NCBI RefSeq assembly: GCF_001758225.1
Contig: NZ_MAST01000008.1
Span: 1 to 64,000, forward strand
Length of the DNA: 64,000 nt
Source: Humibacillus sp. DSM 29435
GTDB taxonomy: Bacteria > Actinomycetota > Actinomycetes > Actinomycetales > Dermatophilaceae
Reading direction: 5' to 3'
Of the stretch, positions 42,628 to 52,184 are shown in pieces. The stretch's first letter is position 1, and each line of letters starts with the position of its first letter. The position numbers were made by a program, and so were the translations under genes. The notes below the pieces were generated by a model, which saw only the letters and a list, made by a program, of their open reading frames with translations, was not told the origin of the DNA and did not search any database.

Positions 42628-43137
42628 TCATCCGTTGAAGTGCTCGACGAAGTGCCGCTGCCGGATGGTCTCCACCGCCCGAGGGTCGTAGTGCTCACGC
42701 ACGAACGCCACGGCATCCGCAGCAGTCACGCCATCGAGTATCGCGATGCAGGCGAGCGCGGTTCCGGTACGGCCGATTCCGCCATGACAGGCCACCTCAA
42801 CCCGCTCGGATGCCGCTCTGCCCCACGCCTCGGCGAACGCGTGGCCGGCGTCCTCTCGGTCGCCCGGAAGCCGGAAGTCGCGCCACCGCAGCCACCGGGC
42901 CGACCAGTCCATGACTGGTGGTCGCGTTCCGAGCAGGTAGAGGCCGAACTGTGGGGGCGCGCCCGGAGGCGTCGGTCGGCCGAGTCCGCGACCTCGCAGC
43001 CGCCTACCCGACGGCAGCTCGAGGATGCCGCTCTGGTCGGTCCCCCAGCACGAGTCACCGTCCACGTTCAGAGCCAGCCCGCGAGGCAGCCGGCCAAGGC
43101 GGCTTCGATGCGGTTCCGCAAGCCGGTCGACGACCAC
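42628..43137 (-). CDS. Protein-tyrosine/dual-specificity phosphatase family protein
   Basis: The 169-residue product contains the phosphate-binding loop CHGGIGRTG (Cys117, Arg123) of cysteine-based phosphatases, with a possible general-acid aspartate in FRLPGD near residue 90. The N-terminal 60 residues include arginine-rich, weakly conserved sequence. The GTG at 43137 was taken as start with no strong ribosome site. It is the upstream neighbour of the sulfatase on the same strand. Substrate not inferable. Confidence 0.75.
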   Translation of the reverse strand: MVVDRLAEPHRSRLGRLPRGLALNVDGDSCWGTDQSGILELPSGRRLRGRGLGRPTPPGAPPQFGLYLLGTRPPVMDWSARWLRWRDFRLPGDREDAGHAFAEAWGRAASERVEVACHGGIGRTGTALACIAILDGVTAADAVAFVREHYDPRAVETIRQRHFVEHFNG

Positions 43138-43320
43138 ATCCGTGGCACGTTACACCGCCTCCGTGCGCGACCGGGGTTGCTTCCGCTCCGCGACGGCGAG
43201 GGCTCGCCTCGAGCCACTGCCGCCGTGGGGCCGACGGCGTGACCCAGGGTCGTCGGTGTGAAGACGACAGTGACGGGCGTGAGAACCATTGGCGCCAAGA
43301 GGCGCTCGAAGGACACACTG

Positions 43321-43842
43321 GTGGCCATGGACTGGATCGCACCTCCCGCCGACCGACCGGACGGGTCGATGACCGCGCCCGAGGCCCTGCTGCTTCCGGG
43401 CCTGCTGAGCTGGCACCGGGTTACCCTGCTGGCGAAGTGCGCAGGCCTCACGGCCGAACAGCTGGCCGAACGCTCAGCCGCCCCGTCGAACCTCAGCCTG
43501 CTGGGCCTGCTGCGCCACCTGCGCAAGGTCGAGCGGGTCTGGTTCCGCACTCGGGTCGCACAGGAGCCGGTCGCCGCGCTACACGGTTTCGGGAGCGGTG
43601 TCGACGTTGACTTCGAACAGGTCGACGCCGCCACGGCGGCTGCCGACTACGACGCGTTCGTCGCGGAGACCCGGGCCGCGGATGCCGCTGTCGCCGGGCA
43701 TGACCTCGACGAGGTGTTCGACGACGGCAAGGGGCCGTACTCCTTGCGCTACGTGTACCTGCACCTCATCGGCGAGTACGCCCGGCACAACGGGCATGCC
43801 GATCTCGTGCGCGAACGTATCGACGGCGAGACCGGCTACTGA
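43321..43842 (+). CDS. DinB superfamily protein (DUF664)
   Basis: The 173-residue protein belongs to the DinB four-helix-bundle group DUF664, related to mycothiol/bacillithiol-dependent transferases. Seen are the early histidine in LRHLRKVERVWFR near residue 55 and the signature YLHLIGEYARHNGHADLVRE near 143, which provides two metal-binding histidines. The GTG at 43321 has AAGGA 7 bases upstream; an ATG two codons later is also possible. It converges with the GntR gene 12 bp away. A thiol-dependent detoxification role is inferred from the family. Confidence 0.8.
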   Translation: MAMDWIAPPADRPDGSMTAPEALLLPGLLSWHRVTLLAKCAGLTAEQLAERSAAPSNLSLLGLLRHLRKVERVWFRTRVAQEPVAALHGFGSGVDVDFEQVDAATAAADYDAFVAETRAADAAVAGHDLDEVFDDGKGPYSLRYVYLHLIGEYARHNGHADLVRERIDGETGY

Positions 43843-43854
43843 CTTGCGGCGACC

Positions 43855-44553
43855 TCAGCCGTGCGAAGGTGGTTTCGACACCGCGGAGATGAGCGCCGCG
43901 CAGGCGTCGCTGAGGTAGCGGGTCAGCTCTTCGGCGGCGGCCTCGCGGTGGCCCTGCTCGAGCAGCTCGACGATGTGGACGTTCTGGTCGACGAAGGGCG
44001 CGTGGAACGGTCCGCCCGCCTCGTGGAAGACCAGGCGCATCTCGGCCAGCACGGTCGCGAAGATCGTCGACAGTCGCTCACTGCCACCGACCGCCACCAC
44101 GTGCCGGTGGAAGTGCTGGTTCTCGGAAGCCACACCGACCCAGTCGTGGGCCTCTCGGCACCGCTGCGCCTCGGTGACGTCGGCGCGTAGGCCCGCCACC
44201 GCCCGCTCGTCGAGACCTGGACCCCATCGCAGAGCGGCCGGTTCGAGCAGGGCACGAACGGCGTACAGGTCGGTGATGGCAGCCACGTCAGGAGCCGCGA
44301 CGAAGACACCGCGGTTGGGTACCCGAACGGCGATGCGTTCACCGATGAGCAGCGAGTAGGCCTCACGAACCGTATTGCGCGACACCCGCATCGCGGTGCT
44401 CAGGGATTCCTCGGTGAGCTGGGTGCCCGGCCGGAGCGCACCGTCGACGATCTGCTCACGAAGCACGTCGGCCACCCGCTCGACGGCGCTGGTGGGGGCC
44501 TTGATGCGCTGGCCCAGCAGCGTAGCCACGGCGTCGGACGGTCGGGTGCTCAC
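43855..44553 (-). CDS. GntR-family (FCD) regulator of the pxp operon
   Basis: The 232-residue regulator has an N-terminal winged helix (VERVADVLREQIVDGALRPG, then LSTAMRVSRNTVREAYSLLIGE, residues about 24-67) and an FCD effector domain (DLYAVRALLEPAAL near 95, ENQHFHRHVV with metal-ligand histidines near 145, HIVELLEQGHREAAAEELTR near 198). It is divergent from the transporter-pxp operon across an 80-bp gap holding a perfect palindrome, and so probably represses that operon in response to an imported metabolite such as 5-oxoproline. The GTG at 44553 was chosen to fit the conserved HTH distance. Confidence 0.87.
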   Translation of the reverse strand: MSTRPSDAVATLLGQRIKAPTSAVERVADVLREQIVDGALRPGTQLTEESLSTAMRVSRNTVREAYSLLIGERIAVRVPNRGVFVAAPDVAAITDLYAVRALLEPAALRWGPGLDERAVAGLRADVTEAQRCREAHDWVGVASENQHFHRHVVAVGGSERLSTIFATVLAEMRLVFHEAGGPFHAPFVDQNVHIVELLEQGHREAAAEELTRYLSDACAALISAVSKPPSHG

Positions 44554-44601
44554 GAGGAGACGATAGCAAGGGTCGACATATTGTTGGTCATGCCTATTGC
44601 C

Positions 44602-44618
44602 GGATTGTTCAACAATCC
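44602..44618. promoter_or_regulatory. GntR operator inside the pxp promoter
   Basis: GGATTGTT-C-AACAATCC is a perfect 17-bp palindrome. TTGCCG (44598-44603) and TACTCT (44620-44625) can serve as -35 and -10 boxes with 16-base spacing, so the palindrome lies between them. An additional ATTGTTGG half-site is at 44579-44586. The TTGTNNACAA-like core suits FCD-type GntR proteins. Confidence 0.65.
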
Positions 44619-44633
44619 CTACTCTTGGGTCCC

Positions 44634-45872
44634 ATGGCAGACACGAACGCAGCAGCAGACGTGACCGACAACCCCATCCCAGCCCCCGCCAAGAGTCGCC
44701 GTGCCGGCGTGCTCGGGGCGATGTTCCTGATGGCAACCAGCGCCATCGGCCCCGGCTTCATCACCCAGACCACCGAGTTCACCGTGCAGCTCGGCGCGGC
44801 CTTCGCCTTCGCGATCCTCGTCTCGATCCTCGTCGACGTTGCCGTTCAGCTGAACGTGTGGCGGGTGATCGGCATCTCCGGTGAGCGGGCCCACGACCTC
44901 GCCAACCGGGTGCTGCCCGGCTCCGGCTACGCGCTTGCCGCGCTGGTGGTGCTCGGCGGTGTCGTCTTCAACATCGGCAACATCTCCGGCACCGGCCTCG
45001 GCACCGACGCGATGATCGGCCTCGACCCACGCATCGGGGGAGCCCTCTCGGCCCTTCTCGCCATCGGCATCTTTTTGGTCAAGCGCGCCGGCGCGGCCGT
45101 CGACCGCATCGTCGTCGTTCTCGGCATCGTGATGATCGCGCTCATGGCCTACGTGGCCGTCACCGCCAGCCCTCCCGTCGGACTTGCGCTGCGAAATGCG
45201 GTACTACCCGACCAGATCGACGGGCTCGTGATCACCACCCTCATCGGCGGCACCGTCGGCGGCTACATCACCTACGCCGGGGCCCACCGACTGCTCGACT
45301 CGGGAATGACGGGCACCCGCTATGCGGGGCAGATCGCTCGCTCCTCGGTCATCGGCATCCTGATCACCGGCGTGATGCGTGTGCTGCTCTTCCTGGCCAT
45401 TCTCGGGGTCGTGGCCGGTGGGGCGACGCTCGCAGCCGACAACCCGGCGGCCAGTGCCTTCGAGCAGGCCGCCGGAGGGTTCGGGCTCCGGGCCTTCGGC
45501 GTCATCCTCTGGGCCGCGGCCATCAGCTCGGTCATCGGCGCGGCCTACACCTCCGTCTCCTTCCTCACCACGCACCGCAGCACCGAGCGCACCCGAAGCC
45601 TGCTCACGGTCGGCTTCATCGCGGTGTGCGCTGTGCTCTTCCTCGTGCTGGGCAAGGCACCGGTCACCCTGCTGATCTTCGCCGGGGCCTTCAACGGCCT
45701 CATCCTGCCGATCGGCTTCACGGTGATCCTCTGGGTCGCCTGGCGCCGTCGCGACCTGCTGCACGACTACGCCTACCCCGCGTGGCTGCTGGTCATCGGG
45801 GTTCTCGCGTGGCTGCTCACCCTGTATCTCGGCTACCGGTCGCTGGGCGGCCTGTCGTCGCTGTGGGCCTGA
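44634..45872 (+). CDS. NRAMP-family transporter-like membrane protein (YcsG-like)
   Basis: The 412-residue protein has about eleven membrane spans and the NRAMP-like start [20 protein letters not shown], in which the first transport helix is recognisable, but the metal-binding DPGN motif of true NRAMP metal pumps is replaced. The relative YcsG lies in the Bacillus kip/pxp operon. Cotranscription with pxpABC here points to uptake of 5-oxoproline or a related compound rather than a divalent metal. The ATG at 44634 is used; a TTG at 44625 is in frame. Confidence 0.8.
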   Translation: MADTNAAADVTDNPIPAPAKSRRAGVLGAMFLMATSAIGPGFITQTTEFTVQLGAAFAFAILVSILVDVAVQLNVWRVIGISGERAHDLANRVLPGSGYALAALVVLGGVVFNIGNISGTGLGTDAMIGLDPRIGGALSALLAIGIFLVKRAGAAVDRIVVVLGIVMIALMAYVAVTASPPVGLALRNAVLPDQIDGLVITTLIGGTVGGYITYAGAHRLLDSGMTGTRYAGQIARSSVIGILITGVMRVLLFLAILGVVAGGATLAADNPAASAFEQAAGGFGLRAFGVILWAAAISSVIGAAYTSVSFLTTHRSTERTRSLLTVGFIAVCAVLFLVLGKAPVTLLIFAGAFNGLILPIGFTVILWVAWRRRDLLHDYAYPAWLLVIGVLAWLLTLYLGYRSLGGLSSLWA

Positions 45873-45882
45873 GGCTGTCGTC

Positions 45883-46641
45883 ATGAACACCATCGATCTC
45901 AACGCCGATCTTGGAGAGTCGTTCGGGGCGTGGAATCTCGGTGACGATGCCGCGATGCTGCAGGTGGTGACCAGTGCCAACGTTGCATGTGGTTTCCACG
46001 CCGGCGACCCCCTCACGCTGGTGCGCACCTGCGAGCTCGCAGCCGCGGCTGGGGTCACCGTCGGCGCGCAGGTGTCCTACCGCGACCTCGCGGGGTTCGG
46101 CCGCCGGTTCCTCGACGAGAGCCCCGACGAGCTGCGCGCCGATGTGATCTACCAGCTCGGGGCGCTCGACGGGGTATGCCGCTCGGCGGGCACCCGGGTC
46201 GCCTACGTCAAACCTCACGGCGCCCTCTACAACGCGGTGGTCGACCACGCCGCCCAGGCTGGTGCCGTGGTGGCAGCCGTCGTCGCGTACGACCCGACCC
46301 TGCCGATCGTGGGCCTACCCGGTTCGGAGCTGCTTCGTCAGGCATCGAATGCCGGGCTGCGCTGTGTCACTGAGGCTTTCGCTGACCGGGCCTACACCCC
46401 TGAGGGCCGGTTGGTGTCTCGGCGGGAGCAGGGTGCCGTGCTGCACGACCCCCGGGTGGTTGCCGAGAGGATGACACGGCTGGTCACAGAGGGCCGGCTC
46501 ACGGCGGTCGACGGTAGCGACCTGCTGCTGCGGGCCGACTCGATCTGCACCCACGGCGACAGCCCGGATGCGGTGGAGATCGCCCGAGCGGTACGGGCGG
46601 CGCTGTCGGCGTCGGGTGTGAGCATCCGGGCGTTCGCGTGA
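45883..46641 (+). CDS. pxpA: 5-oxoprolinase subunit A
   Basis: The 252-residue LamB/YcsF-family protein starts with [19 protein letters not shown] and continues [14 protein letters not shown] near residue 31, both invariant in PxpA, with [12 protein letters not shown] near 107. With PxpB and PxpC it forms the prokaryotic ATP-dependent 5-oxoprolinase that opens pyroglutamate to glutamate. It lies 10 bp after the transporter gene and overlaps pxpB (GTGA). Confidence 0.95.
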   Translation: MNTIDLNADLGESFGAWNLGDDAAMLQVVTSANVACGFHAGDPLTLVRTCELAAAAGVTVGAQVSYRDLAGFGRRFLDESPDELRADVIYQLGALDGVCRSAGTRVAYVKPHGALYNAVVDHAAQAGAVVAAVVAYDPTLPIVGLPGSELLRQASNAGLRCVTEAFADRAYTPEGRLVSRREQGAVLHDPRVVAERMTRLVTEGRLTAVDGSDLLLRADSICTHGDSPDAVEIARAVRAALSASGVSIRAFA

Positions 46642-47318
46642 ACACGACCGCGCCATCGGCGGTCGAGCCCACCCTGTTGTCGTGCGGGCAGAGTGCTCTG
46701 CTGGTCGAGCTCGGCACCCTCGATGCCGTGCTGGCCGCCGACGCCGCGGTGCGCAGCGCCGCCCACGGTGCGAGCCCCGGGACGACGTGGGCCGGGGTGG
46801 TCGACATCGTGCCCGCAGCCGAGACCCTCCTCGTCACCCTCGGGTCGACCGGGCAGCTGCCCGCCCTGCGTCGCGCCGTCACGGAGCTGCTGGTCGACCT
46901 AGATGTCGCAGAGAACCTGCTGGGCGACGACCAGGTCGTGCAGATCCCGGTGCGCTACGACGGCCCCGACCTGCGCGAGGTGGCACGGCTCTGCGGCCTG
47001 AGCCCCTCCGAGGTGATGGCCCTGCACACGGCCACACCGTGGCGGGTCGGCTTCAGCGGGTTCGCCCCCGGCTTCGCCTACCTCACCGGTGGCGATGCTC
47101 GTCTCGAGGTGGCCCGACGAACCGAACCCCGCACCGTGGTACCCGCGGGCGCAGTCGGACTCGCCGGGTCGTTCAGCGGGATCTACCCACGGCCCTCCCC
47201 CGGGGGCTGGCAGCTCATCGGCACCACCGACGCCACACTGTGGGATGTCGACCGCGACCCACCGGCGCTGCTCCAGCCCGGCTGGTCGGTGCAGTTCATC
47301 GACTCGGGCGCGACATGA
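46638..47318 (+). CDS. pxpB: 5-oxoprolinase subunit B (KipI)
   Basis: The 226-residue protein is PxpB/KipI. The cyclophilin-like C-terminal domain shows [17 protein letters not shown] near residue 135 and [20 protein letters not shown] near 166, with the ending [13 protein letters not shown] that is highly conserved. The Bacillus homologue also inhibits the sporulation kinase KinA; here the metabolic function is the one expected. GTG start overlapping pxpA, ATGA overlap with pxpC. Confidence 0.95.
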   Translation: MNTTAPSAVEPTLLSCGQSALLVELGTLDAVLAADAAVRSAAHGASPGTTWAGVVDIVPAAETLLVTLGSTGQLPALRRAVTELLVDLDVAENLLGDDQVVQIPVRYDGPDLREVARLCGLSPSEVMALHTATPWRVGFSGFAPGFAYLTGGDARLEVARRTEPRTVVPAGAVGLAGSFSGIYPRPSPGGWQLIGTTDATLWDVDRDPPALLQPGWSVQFIDSGAT

Positions 47319-48196
47319 GTGGGCACCTGACCATCGTCCGAACCGGGCTTCCGGTGCTGGTGCAAGACCTCGGTCGCCCCGGACTCGCCGCCATCGGGGT
47401 AGGGGGGTCGGGCGCCGTGGACCGCGGCGCCCTCGCCCTGGGCAACCGGTTGCTGGCCAACCCCTGCACGTCAGCCGGCCTCGAGATCACCCTCGGTGGG
47501 CTCGAGGCCACGATCGAGGGGGCCCAGACGCTCGTCCTGAGCGGCGCCGTCGCCCCGGCGTCACTCGACGATCGGCCGGTACCGTTCGCCGCCCCGTTCG
47601 CGACGCGGCACGGTCAACGGCTCGTGCTCGGCATCCCTCCGCTCGGCCTGCGCACCTACCTGTCGGTCCGCGGTGGCATCGACGTCGACCCGGTGCTCGG
47701 GTCGCGATCCACCGATGTGCTCTCAGGTGTCGGCCCGGAGCCGCTCACCGACGGGTCGACCGTGCCCCTGGGTGACCCGTCGGGCACCGGCTTCCCGTGC
47801 CTCGATGTCGCGCCAGTGCAGCCACTCCCGGAGGTGCTCACGCTCGGGGTCGACCTCGGGCCCCGCCACGACTGGTTTGCCGACCCGTCGAGCCTGGCCC
47901 ATCGTCTCTGGACGGTGTCATCGCAGAGCAACCGGGTCGGCATCCGGCTCGAGGGCGACCCGCTGCGCCGAGCATCGGCCTACGTCGACCGCGAGCTGCC
48001 CAGTGAAGGCGTCGTGCTCGGTGCGGTGCAGGTGCCGAGCAACGGGCGGCCGGTGGTGTTTCTGGCCGACCACCCGGTCACCGGCGGATATCCGGTGATC
48101 GCCGTGGTGCGCTCGAACGACCTCGACCGGGCGGCGCAGGCACGACCCGGCCAGCCCGTCAGGTTCCACATCCACGACAACAGGAGCAACCGATGA
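47315..48196 (+). CDS. pxpC: 5-oxoprolinase subunit C (KipA)
   Basis: The 293-residue PxpC/KipA protein is a biotin-dependent-carboxyltransferase-like (AHS2) domain. [22 protein letters not shown] near residues 15-36 is shown in part: [10 protein letters not shown] then [25 protein letters not shown] follows near 60. It pairs with PxpB to activate 5-oxoproline by phosphorylation. The stop overlaps the hydro-lyase gene (ATGA). Confidence 0.94.
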   Translation: MSGHLTIVRTGLPVLVQDLGRPGLAAIGVGGSGAVDRGALALGNRLLANPCTSAGLEITLGGLEATIEGAQTLVLSGAVAPASLDDRPVPFAAPFATRHGQRLVLGIPPLGLRTYLSVRGGIDVDPVLGSRSTDVLSGVGPEPLTDGSTVPLGDPSGTGFPCLDVAPVQPLPEVLTLGVDLGPRHDWFADPSSLAHRLWTVSSQSNRVGIRLEGDPLRRASAYVDRELPSEGVVLGAVQVPSNGRPVVFLADHPVTGGYPVIAVVRSNDLDRAAQARPGQPVRFHIHDNRSNR

Positions 48197-48975
48197 CAGA
48201 GACCAGCGAGATGACACCACCAGCAGCCCGGGCCCGGTTCGCCCAGGGACTGGTGACCCCCACCTCGGGGTGGTGCCCCGGGTACACCCAGGCCAACGTG
48301 CTCGCCGTGCCGAAGGAGGACGCCTTCGACTTCCTGCTCTTCGCCCAGCGCAACCCCCAACCGTGCCCCGTGCTCGAGGTCATCGACGCAGGGGAGGTGG
48401 GCGGCGGCATCCTCGACGGCGATGTGCGCACCGACGTGCCCCTCTACCGGGTCTACCGCGACGGCGAGCTCGTGGCGGAGGTGCCCGACGCGAGGGAGCA
48501 CTGGCGCGATGACCTCGTCACCTTCCTGCTCGGCTGCAGCTTCACGTTCGAGCACCCGCTTCGCGACGCCGGCATCCCGGTGCGGCACATCGACGCAGAC
48601 CGCAACGTGCCCATGTACATCACCTCCAGGCCCTGCCGGCCGGCCGGCCGCTTCGGGGGCCCGCTCGTCGTCTCGATGCGTGCCGTGCCGGCCGCCCAGG
48701 TGGTCGACGCGGTGCGGGTCACCTCCCGCTACCCCGCAGTGCACGGCGCTCCGGTGCACGTCGGCGACCCGGCCGTGCTGGGCATCACCGACCTCCATCA
48801 CCCCGACTTCGGCGACCCACCCGTCATCGAGCCCGGCGATGTGCCGGTGTTCTGGGCCTGCGGCGTCACCCCGCAGGCCGCGGTGATGGCCTCACGCCCA
48901 GCCTTCGCGATCAGTCATGCGCCAGGGCACATGCTGATCACCGACGCGAAGGACAGCGCCTACGTCGTTCCCTGA
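48193..48975 (+). CDS. DUF1445 putative hydro-lyase (YcsI-like)
   Basis: The 260-residue protein belongs to the DUF1445/YcsI family, to which D-glutamate cyclase also belongs; that enzyme makes 5-oxo-D-proline. Characteristic segments are [20 protein letters not shown] near residue 27, [12 protein letters not shown] near 113 and [12 protein letters not shown] near 219, where the conserved cysteine lies, and the ending [12 protein letters not shown]. As the last gene of the pxp operon it probably feeds or balances the 5-oxoproline pool. Confidence 0.87.
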   Translation: MTETSEMTPPAARARFAQGLVTPTSGWCPGYTQANVLAVPKEDAFDFLLFAQRNPQPCPVLEVIDAGEVGGGILDGDVRTDVPLYRVYRDGELVAEVPDAREHWRDDLVTFLLGCSFTFEHPLRDAGIPVRHIDADRNVPMYITSRPCRPAGRFGGPLVVSMRAVPAAQVVDAVRVTSRYPAVHGAPVHVGDPAVLGITDLHHPDFGDPPVIEPGDVPVFWACGVTPQAAVMASRPAFAISHAPGHMLITDAKDSAYVVP

Positions 48976-49011
48976 CAGCGGTCGAGGTCGTGGGAGGCTA
49001 GCGTCAGTGTG

Positions 49012-50172
49012 ATGAGCAGTGGGTACGACGGCGTTCTCGAGGGCCCCGAGGGAGTCCCCGACCTCGTCAGGGTGCGGGCGATGTTCGACGAGTTCGCCAG
49101 CAGCCACAACCACCTGACTCTCTACTCCGCGATCTGCCGCGAAGTGGCGGGAGACGCCGACACGGCCTCCCTTCTGCTGGCGGCCTCCCCCGGCCAACGT
49201 CGACCGGTGCTGTGGCTGGCCGCCCTGCACGACCTCGTGCTGCGACGGCCCGACGTCGCGGCCGCCCGGTGGTACCCGAGTGTCGTGGGGCAGGGACGGG
49301 TGCCGAACGGAGACCCGTGGCCCGATGTGCGCCAGACGGTGCTCGAGCACCGCGAAGAGCTGACGGCGGCGATCGCGACCCACTCGACGCAGACCAACGA
49401 GGTGAACCGCGTCGTCTATCTCGCCGCTGCGTTGTCGGCGGCCTGCGCCGACGTCGTGGGTGTCGGCGTGGCGCTGGTGGAGATGGGCGCCAGCGCGGGT
49501 CTGCTTCTACTCCTTGACCACTACCGCATCGAGCGGTGGTCGGCACATCGAACCACCCACGTCGGTGACCCCGACGCCCCGGTGGTCTGCGTCGGGCAGG
49601 ACCGCTCCGACCCCCCCTCGATGGCGACACCTCTCCCCCGCATCGTCACCCGCGCCGGGGTCGATCTTCACCCCGTCGCGGTCGACGACGAGGCGGGGCT
49701 GCGGTGGCTCGAGGCCTGCCTGTGGCCCGATGTACCGGGCCGGGTGGAGCGCTTTCGCGCCGCCATCGAGATGGCGCGGGAGTGTCCGCCTACGCTGGTG
49801 CGCGGCGACATGGTCGATGACCTGGCTGCCGTCGTCGCGTTGGCCCAGCAGGGCGCCGGCCCTGGTTCGCACGTGGTCGTCTTCAGCTCCTGGGCGCTGA
49901 CGTACGTCGCGAAAGAGCGGCGTGCGCGTGTCGCCGAGGTACTCGACCACGTGGCGGCACAGGGTGTTCCGGTCAGCTGGGTCACCGCCGAGCCGTGGGG
50001 CTGCATGCCCGGCATCCCGCTGCCTCCGCTGCCTTTGCCGGCTGCGGGCGACGACTCCACGGTGCTGGCGGTGCGGCGCTGGCGTGAGGGCGTCGAGACC
50101 GAGCCGCTGGTGCTGGGTACCTGCCACCCGCACGGCTTGTGGATCGACCTCACCGACCTCACGGCGCGGTGA
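49012..50172 (+). CDS. DUF2332 family protein
   Basis: The 386-residue product matches DUF2332, a family common in actinobacteria with no proved function. It has SPLY-type start features (FDEFASSHNHLTLYSAICRE near residue 24) and a central TQTNEVNRVVYLAAAL segment near 125; VEMGASAGLLLLLDHYRI near 160 resembles a nucleotide-binding GxxxG strand-helix turn found in methyltransferase-like folds. ATG at 49012 is preceded by an in-frame GTG three bases earlier. It stands between the pxp operon and amylosucrase with no visible link to either. Confidence 0.75.
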   Translation: MSSGYDGVLEGPEGVPDLVRVRAMFDEFASSHNHLTLYSAICREVAGDADTASLLLAASPGQRRPVLWLAALHDLVLRRPDVAAARWYPSVVGQGRVPNGDPWPDVRQTVLEHREELTAAIATHSTQTNEVNRVVYLAAALSAACADVVGVGVALVEMGASAGLLLLLDHYRIERWSAHRTTHVGDPDAPVVCVGQDRSDPPSMATPLPRIVTRAGVDLHPVAVDDEAGLRWLEACLWPDVPGRVERFRAAIEMARECPPTLVRGDMVDDLAAVVALAQQGAGPGSHVVVFSSWALTYVAKERRARVAEVLDHVAAQGVPVSWVTAEPWGCMPGIPLPPLPLPAAGDDSTVLAVRRWREGVETEPLVLGTCHPHGLWIDLTDLTAR

Positions 50173-50194
50173 CAGACGGCGGCGGTCGCCTCGC

Positions 50195-52171
50195 TCAGCT
50201 GACGCCGGGGCGTCCCTCGACGACCCACCAGGCCGCGTAGGGGCTGAGCCCGACCATGCCGTCGTCGCCGATGTGAATGTCGCGGTTCTCAATGGCATCG
50301 TGCGGGTGGTGGATGCCGGCCTCGGTGAAATGCCGGTACTCGAAGGGACGCCAGCTGTCGGTCACGTTGTACACGCAGAGCATCGGCCCGCTCGGGTGCG
50401 ACCTCACCACGGCGAGCACTCCGGCGTCGGTGTGCATCAGCACCGTGCTGTCGGCCGCGGCGTGCAGCTGCGGCAGGGCAGCACGCACGCGGGCCAGGTG
50501 GGCCACCCCCTCGAACACCTTGCTGGCGCTGGTTGCCCGGTCGTGCCGTCGCTCGGCCCGCTGCCAGTCGAGGCGAGGCCGGTGGGCCCAACGGTTGTCG
50601 TCCTCGTGGCCTGGCTCGTCGGCCCAGTGTGGGTCGTTGGTCATGCCGAGCTCGTCACCGCTCCAGATCACCGGGATGCCTCCCCAGCCGCACACGATGG
50701 CGCTGGCGACGAACAGGCGGGCCAGAGCCGCATCGTCACCGGGCATGTCCCCTTCGGCAGAGAGGCCGAGCAAGGATGCCGCTGTGCCACTGATCCGCTT
50801 GTCGCCGGAGACGGGGTTGGCCTGGAAGACCAGCCCGTCGGCCCATGAGCCCGGGTACTCGCCGGCATACCATTCGGAGAGGAAGCGTCGGTGGGCGTAG
50901 CCCTCGAGCCCGACGGCCCGGGCGTCACCGTCGTCGATCGCCCAGCCGATGTCGTCATGGCAGCGCAGGTAGCAGATCCAGGTGCCAGCGGGCGGGGTCG
51001 TCGGCAGTGCGGAGAGGGCCTGTCGTGTGAGCACGACGTTGCCCGTGGCGAGCATCGACCAGACCTGCACCATGAGGCTGTTGTGGTAGGCGAGATCGCT
51101 GACCCGGCCGGCGTGCTCGCCCTGACCGAGATACTGCACCAGGTCGCGTGGCCCGACGATGGCCTCCGCTTTGAAAACCGTTGCTGGGCAGGCGATCCGG
51201 GCGACGGCACGTAGCGCCTGCGTGAGGGCGTGCACCTCAGGTTGGTTCTGGCAGCTCGTGCCGAGGCGCTTCCAGGTGAAGGCGATGGCGTCGAGGCGCA
51301 GCACCTCGACGCCGAGGTTGGCGAGGAAGAGCACGATCTCGGCGAACTCGACGAGCACGTCGGGGTTGGCCCAGTTGAGGTCCCACTGCCACTCGTTGAA
51401 GGTCGTCCAGACCCAGCCGTCGACCTCGTCGTCATGCGTGAAGCTGCCGGGGGCGAAGTCGGGGAACACATCGGGCAGGGTGCGTTCGTACGCGTCGGGC
51501 GCGGTGCGGTCGGGGTAGATGTAGAAGTAGCGGCGATAGTGGTCATCTCCTGCCCGGGCTCGTTCGGCCCACTCGTGCTCACGGGCCACGTGGTTCAGCA
51601 CGAGGTCGAGCACCAGCGAGATGCCTTGACCGCGTAGCGTGCGGGCCAGGTTTCGCAGGTCGTCGATTTCGCCGAGGTCCTCGCGAACGGTGCGATAGCT
51701 CTGCACGGCGTAGCCGCCGTCGTTGTCGCCCTCTCGAGGGCGCAGCAGCGGCATCAGGTGCAGGTAGTCGACACCCAGGTCGCGTAGGTAGTCGAGGTGC
51801 TCGGGCAGCCGAGCCAGGTTGTCACCGAACCGTTCGGTGTAACAGGCGTACCCGAACCTGGTCGGCTGTTGCAGCCAGTCGGGTGTGAGCAGCCGGCGTT
51901 GGTCAAGACGCCTCAGCTCGGGGTCGCGTTCGCGGAAGGCCTGGACTGCCCTCTCTGCGAGCCGCCCGACGAGCTCTTCGACGTCGATCTCGGGGTAGAG
52001 CACCGTCAGCGCGGCGACAAGATCGGGGGTCCAGCGCTCGAGCCGCAGCTCGATCGTCTCTCGTTCGTGATCACTCAGCTGGTTCAACACTGCCTGTACC
52101 GACTGCTTCGTCGGGCCCGCGAGAGGGTTCATGTGCTGATCCAACAGCACCGGTGCCCGACGGAGCGACAT
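50195..52171 (-). CDS. Amylosucrase (GH13)
   Basis: The 658-residue protein is a GH13 subfamily 4 enzyme. Amylosucrase splits sucrose and builds an alpha-1,4-glucan with release of fructose. Catalytic residues fit: nucleophile Asp294 in LRLDAIAF, acid/base Glu336 in FKAEAIVG, and transition-state stabiliser in RCHDDIGW near 404-410. The N-terminal helical domain (LSDHERETIELRLERW) and NDGGYAVQSYR near 150, NEWQWDLNWANP near 260 are typical. Close relatives include sucrose hydrolases, so polymer synthesis is not certain. The ATG at 52171 lies 14 bp after the sua5 stop with GGAG upstream. Confidence 0.87.
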   Translation of the reverse strand: MSLRRAPVLLDQHMNPLAGPTKQSVQAVLNQLSDHERETIELRLERWTPDLVAALTVLYPEIDVEELVGRLAERAVQAFRERDPELRRLDQRRLLTPDWLQQPTRFGYACYTERFGDNLARLPEHLDYLRDLGVDYLHLMPLLRPREGDNDGGYAVQSYRTVREDLGEIDDLRNLARTLRGQGISLVLDLVLNHVAREHEWAERARAGDDHYRRYFYIYPDRTAPDAYERTLPDVFPDFAPGSFTHDDEVDGWVWTTFNEWQWDLNWANPDVLVEFAEIVLFLANLGVEVLRLDAIAFTWKRLGTSCQNQPEVHALTQALRAVARIACPATVFKAEAIVGPRDLVQYLGQGEHAGRVSDLAYHNSLMVQVWSMLATGNVVLTRQALSALPTTPPAGTWICYLRCHDDIGWAIDDGDARAVGLEGYAHRRFLSEWYAGEYPGSWADGLVFQANPVSGDKRISGTAASLLGLSAEGDMPGDDAALARLFVASAIVCGWGGIPVIWSGDELGMTNDPHWADEPGHEDDNRWAHRPRLDWQRAERRHDRATSASKVFEGVAHLARVRAALPQLHAAADSTVLMHTDAGVLAVVRSHPSGPMLCVYNVTDSWRPFEYRHFTEAGIHHPHDAIENRDIHIGDDGMVGLSPYAAWWVVEGRPGVS

Positions 52172-52184
52172 CCACTCCGACCGC

